DNA of 64,000 nucleotides from Streptomyces sp. NBC_00273 (GTDB lineage Bacteria; Actinomycetota; Actinomycetes; Streptomycetales; Streptomycetaceae): NCBI RefSeq assembly GCF_036178145.1, contig NZ_CP108067.1, positions 6,771,501 to 6,835,500 of the forward strand, read 5' to 3'. Shown piece by piece: positions 49,731 to 57,301 of this stretch (position 1 is its first letter; each line of letters starts with the position of its first letter). The notes under the pieces were generated by a model. It saw only the letters and a program-made list of their open reading frames with translations, ran no database searches and was not told where the DNA came from. The position numbers and the translations under genes were made by a program.

Positions 49731-50429
49731 ATGGCGAGGAAGTCAAACGCAGAGACTGCTGCGAACCCCGGGCGACTGAAGCAGATCGCCCTGACGTACA
49801 AGATGACGCGCAAGGCAGACCCGAAGGTCGGTCTGATCGTCGCGGGCGTGGGCATCGTCACCTTCGGTGTCTTTCTCGCGATCGGCTTCCTGGTCGGGCA
49901 CGAGATCTACCTGGGCGTCCTCGGATTCCTGGTGGCGTTCCTCGCGATGGCGATCGTCTTCGGACGACGGGCCGAGCGGGCCGCCTTCGGGCAGATGGAA
50001 GGACAGCCGGGAGCGGCCGCTGCCGTGCTGGACAACGTGGGACGGGGCTGGACGACCACCCCGGCCATCGCGATGACCCGGCAGCAGGACATCGTCCACC
50101 GTGCCGTGGGCAAGGCCGGCGTCGTGCTGATCGCCGAGGGCAACCCGAACCGCGTGAAGCCGCTGCTCGCGAACGAGAAGAAGAAGCTGGCCCGGATCAT
50201 GCCGGACGTGCCGGTGCACGACTTCATCGTGGGCACGGGCGAGGGCGAGGTGCCGCTCAAGAAGGTGCGCACCACCCTGCTCAAGCTGCCGCGCGTGCTG
50301 GCCGGCCCGCAGATCACCGAGGTCAACGACAAGCTGCGCGCCATGGGTGACCTCATGAGCAACATGCCGCTGCCGAAGGGCCCCATGCCGAAGGGCATGA
50401 AGATGCCGCGCGGCGGAAAGATGCGCTGA
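49731..50429 (+). CDS. DUF4191 membrane protein
   Basis: A 232-residue protein with two closely spaced hydrophobic segments (KVGLIVAGVGIVTFGVFLAIGFLV, IYLGVLGFLVAFLAMAIVFG) and a soluble C-terminal domain that starts at QMEGQPGAAAAVLDNVGRGW and ends in a Met/Pro/Lys-rich tail. These features match DUF4191. Function unknown; adjacency to lipoate genes is conserved. ATG at 49731. A perfect 56-bp palindrome follows. Confidence 0.9.
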   Translation: MARKSNAETAANPGRLKQIALTYKMTRKADPKVGLIVAGVGIVTFGVFLAIGFLVGHEIYLGVLGFLVAFLAMAIVFGRRAERAAFGQMEGQPGAAAAVLDNVGRGWTTTPAIAMTRQQDIVHRAVGKAGVVLIAEGNPNRVKPLLANEKKKLARIMPDVPVHDFIVGTGEGEVPLKKVRTTLLKLPRVLAGPQITEVNDKLRAMGDLMSNMPLPKGPMPKGMKMPRGGKMR

Positions 50430-50450
50430 CCCGGTCACCTGATTTTCGTA

Positions 50451-50506
50451 TACGACACAGGGGTGCCCCCCGAGCCCGCGGGCTCGGGGGGCACCCCTGT
50501 GTCGTA
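50451..50506. terminator. Perfect 56-bp palindrome, bidirectional terminator
   Basis: Positions 50451-50506 are exactly self-complementary: 28 bases starting TACGACACAGGGGTGCC fold on the following 28 with no loop in duplex form. It lies 22 bp after the DUF4191 stop and 21 bp before the RDD stop on the other strand. Confidence 0.9.
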
Positions 50507-50526
50507 CGCGTTCCCCGCGGTCGGTC

Positions 50527-50994
50527 CTAGATGCGGACCTGGACGGCGCGGGCCAGTCGGTCGTGCAGGCCGCGGCCGTCGCGGTCCCAGATCAGCGCCG
50601 GGATGACCAGGGCCAGCAGCAGCGTGCGCAGGACCACCCGGACGATGCCGAGGCGGCCGCCGGACTCCGAAATCACCCGGAGGCCAAGGATCCGCTTGCC
50701 GGGGGTGAAGCCCACGGTGCCGACCGTCAGGATGGCGAGGACCACGAAGAGCACGAGGGTCCAGTTGCCCGCAGCGGTCAGGTTGCCGCCGGTGATCAGC
50801 CCGTAGGCAATCAGCTGGCAGCCGATCCAGTCGATCGCGACGGCACCGAGCCGGCGCCCGAAGCGCGCCACCGAGCCGGGCCCCTGCTGGGGCAGGCCCA
50901 GCTGTTGACCCGGATAGCCGAAGTCGACGCCCATCTCCTCGGCGGCCGCGCGGGGGCCGGAGAGCCAGGATCCGATTGCCTGTCTGTTGTCCAC
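50527..50994 (-). CDS. RDD-family membrane protein
   Basis: A 155-residue protein. The RDD domain begins at GSVARFGRRLGAVAIDWIGCQ with the Arg and Asp, contains two hydrophobic segments (LIAYGLITGG and NWTLVLFVVLAILTVGTVGF), the conserved GFTPGKRILGLRVI and the closing region ALIWDRDGRGLHDRLA. Its role is unsettled; some members are transporters. GTG at 50994 is used. It is divergent from glnA. Confidence 0.9.
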   Translation of the reverse strand: MDNRQAIGSWLSGPRAAAEEMGVDFGYPGQQLGLPQQGPGSVARFGRRLGAVAIDWIGCQLIAYGLITGGNLTAAGNWTLVLFVVLAILTVGTVGFTPGKRILGLRVISESGGRLGIVRVVLRTLLLALVIPALIWDRDGRGLHDRLARAVQVRI

Positions 50995-51042
50995 CCGAAC
51001 ACGGTACCCGTGGCGCCGCACGGCCCTCCGGCCGGACCCTGG

Positions 51043-51080
51043 TTAACTTGTGCGAAACAAATGGGTCATGCTTGGGAAAT
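51043..51080 (+). promoter_or_regulatory. GlnR binding site upstream of glnA
   Basis: TTAAC (51043), six bases, GAAAC (51054), six bases, GTCAT (51065), six bases, GAAAT (51076). All four boxes match the Streptomyces consensus gTnAC-N6-GaAAC in exact 11-bp phase, 100 bp before the glnA start. GlnR activates glnA under nitrogen limitation, so the arrangement supports the same here. Confidence 0.85.
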
Positions 51081-51179
51081 CCCGTCTGCTTATGGTCGGG
51101 TCAGCGTGCGGCACCGCACTGACGCGCCACGAGCTATAAAGCCCGTCCCTGCCCCGGGGTCGGGAGTAGGAGGAGTTGG

Positions 51180-52589
51180 ATGTTCAAGAACGCCGACGAA
51201 GTGAAGCAGTACATCGAGGAGAACGACGTCAAGTTCGTCGACGTCCGCTTCTGTGACCTGCCTGGTGTGATGCAGCACTTCACCATCCCGGCGCGAGCGT
51301 TCGACCCGGCGGAGGAGCTCGCCTTCGACGGATCCTCGATCCGCGGCTTCCAGGCGATCCACGAGTCCGACATGGCGCTGCGTGCCGACATCACCACCGC
51401 GCGTCTGGACCCGTTCCGCAAGGACAAGACGCTCAACATCAACTTCTTCATCCACGACCCGATCACGGGTGAGGCCTACAGCCGCGACCCGCGCAACATC
51501 GCGAAGAAGGCCGAGGCGTACCTCGCCTCCACCGGCATCGCCGACACCGCGTTCTTCGGCCCCGAGGCCGAGTTCTACGTGTTCGACAGCGTGCGCTTCG
51601 CGACCTCCGCGAACGAGGGCTTCTACCACATCGACTCCGAGGCCGGCGCCTGGAACACGGGCTCCGAGGAGAACAACCGTGGTTACAAGGTCCGCTACAA
51701 GGGTGGTTACTTCCCCGTAGCCCCGGTCGACCACTTCGCCGACCTGCGCGCCGAGATCTCCCTCGAGCTGGACGCCCAGGGCCTCCAGGTCGAGCGCCAG
51801 CACCACGAGGTCGGCACCGGTGGCCAGGCCGAGATCAACTACAAGTTCAACACGCTGCTGGCCGCGGCCGACGACCTGATGCTCTTCAAGTACATCGTGA
51901 AGAACGTCGCCTGGCGCAACGGCAAGACCGCGACCTTCATGCCGAAGCCGATCTTCGGTGACAACGGCTCGGGCATGCACGTGCACCAGTCGCTGTGGGC
52001 GAACGGCGACCCGCTGTTCTACGACGAGGCCGGCTACGCGGGCCTGTCGGACACCGCCCGCTACTACATCGGCGGCATCCTCAAGCACGCCCCGTCGCTG
52101 CTGGCGTTCACCAACCCGACGGTGAACTCCTACCACCGCCTGGTCCCGGGCTTCGAGGCGCCGGTCAACATGGTGTACTCGCAGCGCAACCGCTCCGCCG
52201 CCATGCGCATCCCGATCACGGGTTCGAACCCGAAGGCCAAGCGCGTCGAGTTCCGCGCGCCGGACCCGTCCTCGAACCCGTACCTCGCCTTCTCGGCGCT
52301 GCTGCTCGCGGGCCTCGACGGCATCAAGAACAAGATCGAGCCGATGGAGCCGATCGACAAGGACCTCTACGAGCTCTCGCCCGACGAGCACGCGAGCGTC
52401 CCGCAGGTTCCGACCAGCCTCGAGGACGTCCTCAAGGCCCTGGAGGAGGACCACGAGTACCTCCTGGCCGGCGGTGTCTTCACCCCCGACCTGATCGAGA
52501 CCTGGATCGACTACAAGCGCACGCACGAGATCGCCCCGATCGCGCTGCGTCCGCACCCGCACGAGTTCGAGCTCTACTTCGACATCTAG
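51180..52589 (+). CDS. glnA: Glutamine synthetase type I
   Basis: A 469-residue GSI subunit (dodecamer). Blocks are [25 protein letters not shown] near 49-58, [28 protein letters not shown] and [13 protein letters not shown], plus the loop [12 protein letters not shown] whose tyrosine near 397 is the adenylylation site used by GlnE. AGGAGTT precedes the ATG. GlnR box upstream and a Rho-independent-like hairpin downstream make it a single-gene unit. Together with glnII it gives two unlike glutamine synthetases. Confidence 0.97.
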   Translation: MFKNADEVKQYIEENDVKFVDVRFCDLPGVMQHFTIPARAFDPAEELAFDGSSIRGFQAIHESDMALRADITTARLDPFRKDKTLNINFFIHDPITGEAYSRDPRNIAKKAEAYLASTGIADTAFFGPEAEFYVFDSVRFATSANEGFYHIDSEAGAWNTGSEENNRGYKVRYKGGYFPVAPVDHFADLRAEISLELDAQGLQVERQHHEVGTGGQAEINYKFNTLLAAADDLMLFKYIVKNVAWRNGKTATFMPKPIFGDNGSGMHVHQSLWANGDPLFYDEAGYAGLSDTARYYIGGILKHAPSLLAFTNPTVNSYHRLVPGFEAPVNMVYSQRNRSAAMRIPITGSNPKAKRVEFRAPDPSSNPYLAFSALLLAGLDGIKNKIEPMEPIDKDLYELSPDEHASVPQVPTSLEDVLKALEEDHEYLLAGGVFTPDLIETWIDYKRTHEIAPIALRPHPHEFELYFDI

Positions 52590-52604
52590 AAATGCCTGAT
52601 GGGA

Positions 52605-52642
52605 GGCCCCCCGCCACGCTCCACGGAGCGAGGCGGGGGGCC
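52605..52642 (+). terminator. glnA terminator
   Basis: GGCCCCCCGCC (52605-52615) pairs with GGCGGGGGGCC (52632-52642), followed by TTTCC. It begins 16 bp after the glnA stop. Confidence 0.87.
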
Positions 52643-52724
52643 TTTCCGCTTTGACAGGTCCGCATGGGCGAGTGAGGGTGGAAATGACCTAAAACCCCCA
52701 TAAGCGAGACATGTACGGAGGTGC

Positions 52725-53324
52725 ATGAAAATGCGCCGTAAGATCGTTGCGGCAGCCATGGCGGGCGCCGCGGGAATCGCGATAGGTCTGCTGCCCGTGG
52801 CCAGCGCCTCGGCTTCGGTCGTCACGGGTAGCGGCGGTGGCGGGAACGGTGGCTACGACTGCTACCGGTACCCCTCGAACCGCTCCGACGCCCGGTGGAA
52901 CGCCTGCTGCAACCACGACTGGCGCAACCGTCCCAGCTGGTGCTGGGACCAGGGCGGCGTCGGTGGATACAACGACAACTGGCGCGACAACCACAACTGG
53001 CGCGACTCGAACTGGTCGAACTGGAACGACTCCGGCCGCGGTGGCAACGGTGACTGGGGCCACCACGACGACTGGGGCAACGGTCGCGGCGGCAACGGTG
53101 ACTGGGGCAACGGTCGTGGTGGCGACGGCGGTCGCGGTGGCGACGGCGGCGGCAACTGGGGCGGCGGCGGGGGTGACGGCGGCGGTCGCGGTGGCGACGG
53201 CGGCGGCAACTGGGGCGGCGGCGGGGGCGGTGACGGCGGACGCGGTGGCGACGGCGGCGGCGGCAACTGGGGTGGCGGCGGAGGAGGGGGCGGCGGTGGC
53301 GGTGGCGGCGGCTGGGGTGGCTGA
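52725..53324 (+). CDS. Secreted Gly/Asn/Trp/Asp-rich repeat protein
   Basis: A 199-residue exported protein: Sec signal of about 31 residues (MKMRRKIVAAAMAGAAGIAIGLL... ASAS), then a cysteine-bearing segment (YDCYRYPSN, NACCNHDW, SWCWDQGG) and a low-complexity tail of WNDSGRGGNGDWGHHDDWGN type turning into GGDGGRGGDGGGNWGGGGG repeats. It may be a cell-wall or hydrated-matrix protein. The DNA is also repetitive, so length may vary between strains. GGAGG stands right before the ATG. I recognise no named family. Confidence 0.82.
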   Translation: MKMRRKIVAAAMAGAAGIAIGLLPVASASASVVTGSGGGGNGGYDCYRYPSNRSDARWNACCNHDWRNRPSWCWDQGGVGGYNDNWRDNHNWRDSNWSNWNDSGRGGNGDWGHHDDWGNGRGGNGDWGNGRGGDGGRGGDGGGNWGGGGGDGGGRGGDGGGNWGGGGGGDGGRGGDGGGGNWGGGGGGGGGGGGGGWGG

Positions 53325-53387
53325 ACCCCGACCGGAAGCCTAGGGCCGCCGACCGGACCCGACCCGGCCCGACCCGATGCGGAGCCT

Positions 53388-53431
53388 GCGATGCCCCTGC
53401 TCCTCCCCTAGCGGAGGAGCAGGGGCATCGC
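53388..53431. terminator. Terminator whose stem includes the TetR 3' coding end
   Basis: GCGATGCCCCTGCTCCTCC (53388-53406) pairs perfectly with GGAGGAGCAGGGGCATCGC (53413-53431). The right arm encodes the last codons of the TetR gene and the loop holds its stop. Confidence 0.78.
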
Positions 53432-54064
53432 CCCTGTGAGGTCGCGCAAGCAGCGGACCGCGAGTTCCGCCGGGGAGCCGGGGCCCGAGACCGGGGCCTG
53501 CGTCGTCGACCACAGCTCCAGCGAGACGCGGATCGCGTCCGTGGCAGCCGCCGCGAGCAGACGTACCTCCAGCGGGTCGGCCCCCGGGCCCGCCAACCGG
53601 GAGATCACCGGGACCAGGTGCTCCTCGGAGTCCTGGTTCACGCGGTACCAGACCGCGCGCAGGGCCTGGTCGTCCGCCGCCGCGCGCAGGAGGCCGCGGG
53701 TCACCTCCAGGCCCTCCTCGACCGCCTGCTGTCCGCTCAGGGACCGGGTGACCGCGCGTTCCAGCGCCTCGCCGAGCGGCGTTCCGGGGTCCTCCTCGGC
53801 GAGCAGGGCGCGCCAGGCGTCACCGCCGCCCGCCAGCAGCGGGGCCACCGCCTCCTGCTTGTTGCGGAAGTAGCGGTAGAAGGTGCGCAGGGCCACCCCC
53901 GCCCGGTGGGCGATGTCCTCGGCGGTGGTGCCGTCGGGGCCGTGTTCGGCGAACAGTTCGCAGGCCGCGCGGGCGATGTCGAGCTGGGTGGCGGCCTTGC
54001 GGCGCTCGGTCAGCGACTGGGCTCCGGGGCCGGCCTGGGGAGAGTACGGACGAGGGGATTTCAC
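53408..54064 (-). CDS. TetR-family transcriptional regulator
   Basis: A 218-residue regulator with an N-terminal helix-turn-helix at AACELFAEHGPDGTTAEDIAHRAGVALRTFYRYFRNK and an all-helical ligand domain (VTRSLSGQQAVEEGLEVTRGLLR). GTG at 54064 is chosen because it leaves the palindrome at 54105-54121 in the gap to the divergent SDR gene; ATGs at 54112 and 54130 would put the operator inside the gene and lack ribosome sites. The likely target is the SDR gene. Confidence 0.85.
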   Translation of the reverse strand: MKSPRPYSPQAGPGAQSLTERRKAATQLDIARAACELFAEHGPDGTTAEDIAHRAGVALRTFYRYFRNKQEAVAPLLAGGGDAWRALLAEEDPGTPLGEALERAVTRSLSGQQAVEEGLEVTRGLLRAAADDQALRAVWYRVNQDSEEHLVPVISRLAGPGADPLEVRLLAAAATDAIRVSLELWSTTQAPVSGPGSPAELAVRCLRDLTGAMPLLLR

Positions 54065-54104
54065 GGGTGAAGCGTACCCCTCGCCAACCTCGACGATTAC
54101 ATTC

Positions 54105-54121
54105 TTTGTCATCATGGCAAA
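54105..54121. promoter_or_regulatory. Palindromic TetR operator in the TetR/SDR divergent gap
   Basis: TTTGTCATCATGGCAAA is a near-perfect 17-bp palindrome (TTTGnCA...TGnCAAA) 30 bp before the SDR start. It is AT-rich in an otherwise GC-rich region, as typical for TetR operators. Confidence 0.68.
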
Positions 54122-54150
54122 ACGTGCCATTGCTTCGGTACGCTCGCGCC

Positions 54151-54948
54151 ATGAACCGCTACGAAGGACGTCGCGTCCTCATCACCGGCGGTGGCTCCGG
54201 CATCGGCCAGGCCACCGTCCACCGCATCCTCGCCGAGGGCGGCCGGGTCCACACCGTGGACGTCAACGAGGCCGGCCTCAAGGCCACCGCCGACCAGGCC
54301 GCCGCAGGGGGGCACTCCCCAGCGGTAGCCGGGGGAGGCCACGCGGCCCGGCTCACCACCGCGCTCCTCGACATATCCGACGAGAACGCCGTCAAGGAGG
54401 GCGTGGCCGCCGCGGCCGGCATCCTCGGCGGGATCGACGTGCTCGTCAACGCCGCGGGCATCCTGCGCTCCGCGCACACCCACCAGACCACCCTCGACCT
54501 GTGGAACCAGGTCATCGGGGTCAACCTGACCGGCACCTTCCTGATGATCCGCGAGTCCCTCCCGGCGCTGCTCGAGGGAGACCGGCCGGTCGTCGTGAAC
54601 TTCAGCTCCACCTCGGCGTCCTTCGCCCACCCCTACATGTCCGCCTACGCGGCCAGCAAGGGCGGCATCCAGTCCATGACCCACGCACTGGCCGCCGAGT
54701 ACAGCAAGCAGGGCCTGCGCTTCGTCAGCGTCGCACCCGGCTCCATCGAGAGCGGCATGACCACCGGCACCGGCCCCGGCCTGCCGGAGGACACCGACTG
54801 GTCCCTCTTCACCAAGCTGGCCCCGGCCCTCGGCCAGGGCTTCGCCGGCCCGCAGACCGTCGCCGGCGTCGTCGCCATGCTGGGCTCCGAGGACGGTGCG
54901 TTCATCACCGGTACGGAGATCCGCATCGACGGCGGCACGCACTACTGA
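54151..54948 (+). CDS. SDR-family oxidoreductase with in-frame repeat insertion
   Basis: A 265-residue short-chain dehydrogenase: VLITGGGSGIGQATVHRIL (NAD-binding), VLVNAAGI, SAYAASKGG with the catalytic YxxxK, and PGSIESGM. Between residues 53 and 65 it carries an extra GHSPAVAGGGH segment encoded by a palindromic GC-rich repeat not expected in this family. ATG at 54151 has no strong ribosome site. It is divergent from the TetR gene and abuts the DUF4240 gene tail to tail. Confidence 0.92.
   Translation: MNRYEGRRVLITGGGSGIGQATVHRILAEGGRVHTVDVNEAGLKATADQAAAGGHSPAVAGGGHAARLTTALLDISDENAVKEGVAAAAGILGGIDVLVNAAGILRSAHTHQTTLDLWNQVIGVNLTGTFLMIRESLPALLEGDRPVVVNFSSTSASFAHPYMSAYAASKGGIQSMTHALAAEYSKQGLRFVSVAPGSIESGMTTGTGPGLPEDTDWSLFTKLAPALGQGFAGPQTVAGVVAMLGSEDGAFITGTEIRIDGGTHY
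54307..54343 (+). repeat. Dispersed Streptomyces-type palindromic repeat inside SDR gene
   Basis: CTCCCC (54315-54320) and GGGGAG (54332-54337) flank AGCGGTAGCC; the whole GGGGGCACTCCCC...GGGGGAGG pattern resembles a short hairpin repeat that I recall at many sites in Streptomyces genomes. It is a multiple of three long and keeps the reading frame. Confidence 0.6.
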
Positions 54949-55467
54949 TCAGGCGCGGAACCGGTCCCACAGCCGGGGGAAGCGCTCCGCGAGCACGGCT
55001 TCGTTCTCGAAGTCCAGCGGGGCGCCCTCCGGCTCGGCCGCCTGCAGCGGGATGCCCAGATCCGGCGCCACCGCCCCGGTCAGCTGCTCGTACGCCTCGT
55101 CGGCCGCGTACCCCAGCTCCTCGCCGTCCCCGTCGATCTCCTCGTCGAAGTCGCCCAGCAGCTCCGCCAGCTGGTCGGGGTCGTGCACCCCGCCCTCGAA
55201 CACCTCCCGCCCCTGGCCGATCAGCCAGCAGCGGAAGTAGTCGAAGGCGTCGTCGCTCGCCCCGTCGAGCAGCACCCAGGCCGCACCCCACAGGTCCCAG
55301 GTGTACGCCCGGTTGTACCGGGACTCGAAGTGGCGGGCGAAGTCCAGGACGGAGTCCGGGTCGAGCAGTGCGAGCCGCTCCACGAGCAGCTCGGCGTGTT
55401 CCTCGGGGTCGCCGTCGGCGGCCTCGCGGGTACGGTCGACGATCTCCCAGAACTCCGTCTCGTCCAT
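54949..55467 (-). CDS. DUF4240 protein
   Basis: A 172-residue acidic soluble protein. MDETEFWEIVDRTREAADGDPEEHAELLVERLALLDPDSVLDFARHF is the typical beginning of DUF4240, followed by WLIGQGREVFEGGVHDPDQLAEL. The function is unknown; such proteins are near WGR/SMI-type toxins or immunity genes in some genomes. ATG at 55467 is family-consistent; ATG at 55479 is an alternative. Confidence 0.85.
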   Translation of the reverse strand: MDETEFWEIVDRTREAADGDPEEHAELLVERLALLDPDSVLDFARHFESRYNRAYTWDLWGAAWVLLDGASDDAFDYFRCWLIGQGREVFEGGVHDPDQLAELLGDFDEEIDGDGEELGYAADEAYEQLTGAVAPDLGIPLQAAEPEGAPLDFENEAVLAERFPRLWDRFRA

Positions 55468-55662
55468 CACAGCGTCCAGCATCTCCGCTGCACTGGTGCC
55501 CCGCCACCGCGAGAACGCGTCGTATGGCGAATCCGACGGGCACATCGGCGCGATGTCGCCACCCATGTGCCCCGGTTCGGCGCTGATGCGTCGGTGGTAC
55601 GTCCTCCGTGGTCCGGGACCGGAGCCGGGGTCCGGGAGCCGAATCGGTAGCCGAGTCCGGAC

Positions 55663-56805
55663 TCAGTCCAGCGCGAACTCGCACCAGACGGTCTTGCCGT
55701 CCCCGGGGCGGCGGCGGCTGCCCCAGTCCGAGGAGAGGGAGGCGACCACGTGGACCCCTCGTCCCCAGGGCGCGTCCAGAGCCGGGACGTGGTGGACCGG
55801 CGGTGCCTCGGTGCCGTCCCGCACCGCGATGACCAAGCGGTGCGGGGTGCGGCGCAGGTGCAGGCGCACCGACCGGGCCGGCGACCCGAAGTGGTGGAAG
55901 GCCGCGTTCGTAACGAGTTCGCAGACGGCGAGGACCGCGTCGTAGCAGAGCCCTTCCGGCAGGCCCCAGGCCGCCAGCACCTCGCGGGCGAACGCCCGTA
56001 CCCGCGGGATCTCCTGCGGCCGTTCCCCCGGGAAGTCGATCCCGGCGCTGCGGAAGAGCTCCGCCTCCGGGCCGGAACGCAGCGGATGCCCGGCCAGCAG
56101 CACGACCAGGTCCTCCTCGGCGTCCGTCCGCGCGCCCATCCGGTCCAGCAGCCCCGCGGTGATTTCCGACGGCGGCCCGGACGCCTCCGCGAAGACGTCC
56201 CCCAAGGCGGCCACGCCGTTGCCGAGCTCCCTGCCGCGGCGGGCCACCAGCCCGCGCGAATACAGCAGGGCCAGCGATCCGGGCGCGAACTCCAACGAGA
56301 CCGAGGCACAGGCCTGCCCTCCCCCGCTGCCCAGCAGCGGGCCGGCGGCCCCTTCGGCGCGGACGACGGTACCGCGGCGGTCGCGGACCAGTAGGGGGAG
56401 GTGCCCGGCGCGCGCGTGGACGAGCGACTCGGACTCCGGGTCGTGCACGGCGTACAGGCAGCTCGCCGTCCGGCCACGGTCGATCTCGGCGATCAGCCCG
56501 TCGAGCAGGCGGAGCACCTCGTGCGGGGGCAGGTCCAGTCGCGCGAACCCGCGGATGGCCGTGCTCAGCTGCCCCATCAGGCTCGCGGCTCGCGCCCCGC
56601 TGCCCAGTTGTGTCCGAAGCCGCTTGAGCGCGGGCACCTTCCCGCACGGGAAGTGGTCCGGCCGCAGCCCCTCGTGCAGCTGCCGTACGGACATCCCCGC
56701 CTCGTCGGCCCACCCGCGGAGGGTCCACACCAGCTCGTCCATGTCCGGGCCACCGCCCTGCGGCTCCGACCACGGGCGCCCCGGCCGCTTCGCCCGCCCC
56801 GCCAC
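55663..56805 (-). CDS. SpoIIE-type phosphatase/ATP-binding regulator with N-terminal DNA-binding-like segment
   Basis: A 380-residue protein. The N-terminus (KRPGRPWSE... LVWTLRGWADEAGMSVRQLHEGLRPDHFPCGKV) is like the small HTH of Streptomyces sensor regulators. Next comes a PP2C/SpoIIE region (GFARLDLPPHEVLRLLDGLI, ASVSLEFAPGSLALLYSRGLV and EEDLVVLLAG) with some metal ligands degraded, and then an HATPase_c domain (CYDAVLAVCELVTNAAFHHFGSP, GRGVHVVASLS) of the anti-sigma kinase type. GTG at 56805 is preferred on a GGGGG site. It may regulate a sigma factor. Confidence 0.83.
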   Translation of the reverse strand: MAGRAKRPGRPWSEPQGGGPDMDELVWTLRGWADEAGMSVRQLHEGLRPDHFPCGKVPALKRLRTQLGSGARAASLMGQLSTAIRGFARLDLPPHEVLRLLDGLIAEIDRGRTASCLYAVHDPESESLVHARAGHLPLLVRDRRGTVVRAEGAAGPLLGSGGGQACASVSLEFAPGSLALLYSRGLVARRGRELGNGVAALGDVFAEASGPPSEITAGLLDRMGARTDAEEDLVVLLAGHPLRSGPEAELFRSAGIDFPGERPQEIPRVRAFAREVLAAWGLPEGLCYDAVLAVCELVTNAAFHHFGSPARSVRLHLRRTPHRLVIAVRDGTEAPPVHHVPALDAPWGRGVHVVASLSSDWGSRRRPGDGKTVWCEFALD

Positions 56806-57028
56806 GGCACCCCCGTATTTGTTCCGGGAACAACCCCGCGTTGTGCCCCGGACAACATCCAACCGTTCGGGCGGACGCCTGCGCAGCGAGATGCTCGATC
56901 CGTACCGCAGCCGGTGAATCCGGTTCGCGTCCCGCCGCGCCCCGATTCACCCCTGCCCCGACCCACTCCGCCCCTGTCCCGGCCGGCCCCCGGTTCGGGG
57001 CCGTCGACCCGAAACGGATGCCCTTGCC

Positions 57029-57235
57029 GTGACCGCCATCCAGACCGCTCTGCTCCTGACCGCCCTGGCGGTCTCGCTGCTGCTCTCGCTCGCGGCCGCC
57101 GCGGGCGCCGCCGTCCTCGAACTCTGGGACGGCGGCAGTGTGCCCGGCGCCGTCGGCCGCGGCCTGACCACCTTCGCGGGCACCCTGACGCTGTGCGGCG
57201 CCCTGCTCGCCGTGCTGCTCACCGCGCTGAAGTAA
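57029..57235 (+). CDS. Small two-segment membrane protein
   Basis: A 68-residue protein with two hydrophobic segments (ALLLTALAVSLLLSLAAAAGAAVLEL and GLTTFAGTLTLCGALLAVLLTAL). GTG at 57029 is used, with no strong ribosome site. I do not recognise a family. A terminator at 57246 follows 10 bp after its stop. Confidence 0.7.
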   Translation: MTAIQTALLLTALAVSLLLSLAAAAGAAVLELWDGGSVPGAVGRGLTTFAGTLTLCGALLAVLLTALK

Positions 57236-57245
57236 CCGCCAGCGC

Positions 57246-57282
57246 GAAGACCCCCCGTCGCGGAGCGCGGCGGGGGGTCTTC
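57246..57282. terminator. Bidirectional terminator after small membrane gene and aceE
   Basis: GAAGACCCCCCG (57246-57257) pairs perfectly with CGGGGGGTCTTC (57271-57282). aceE ends 20 bp further on the opposite strand. Confidence 0.85.
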
Positions 57283-57301
57283 ACGCGTACACGGGGCGGG
57301 C

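Noticed and set aside
47316-52589. Gene-order inversion of the lipB-glnA block relative to S. coelicolor
   Set aside because: I could not recall the reference order and strands with enough certainty; needs a real alignment.
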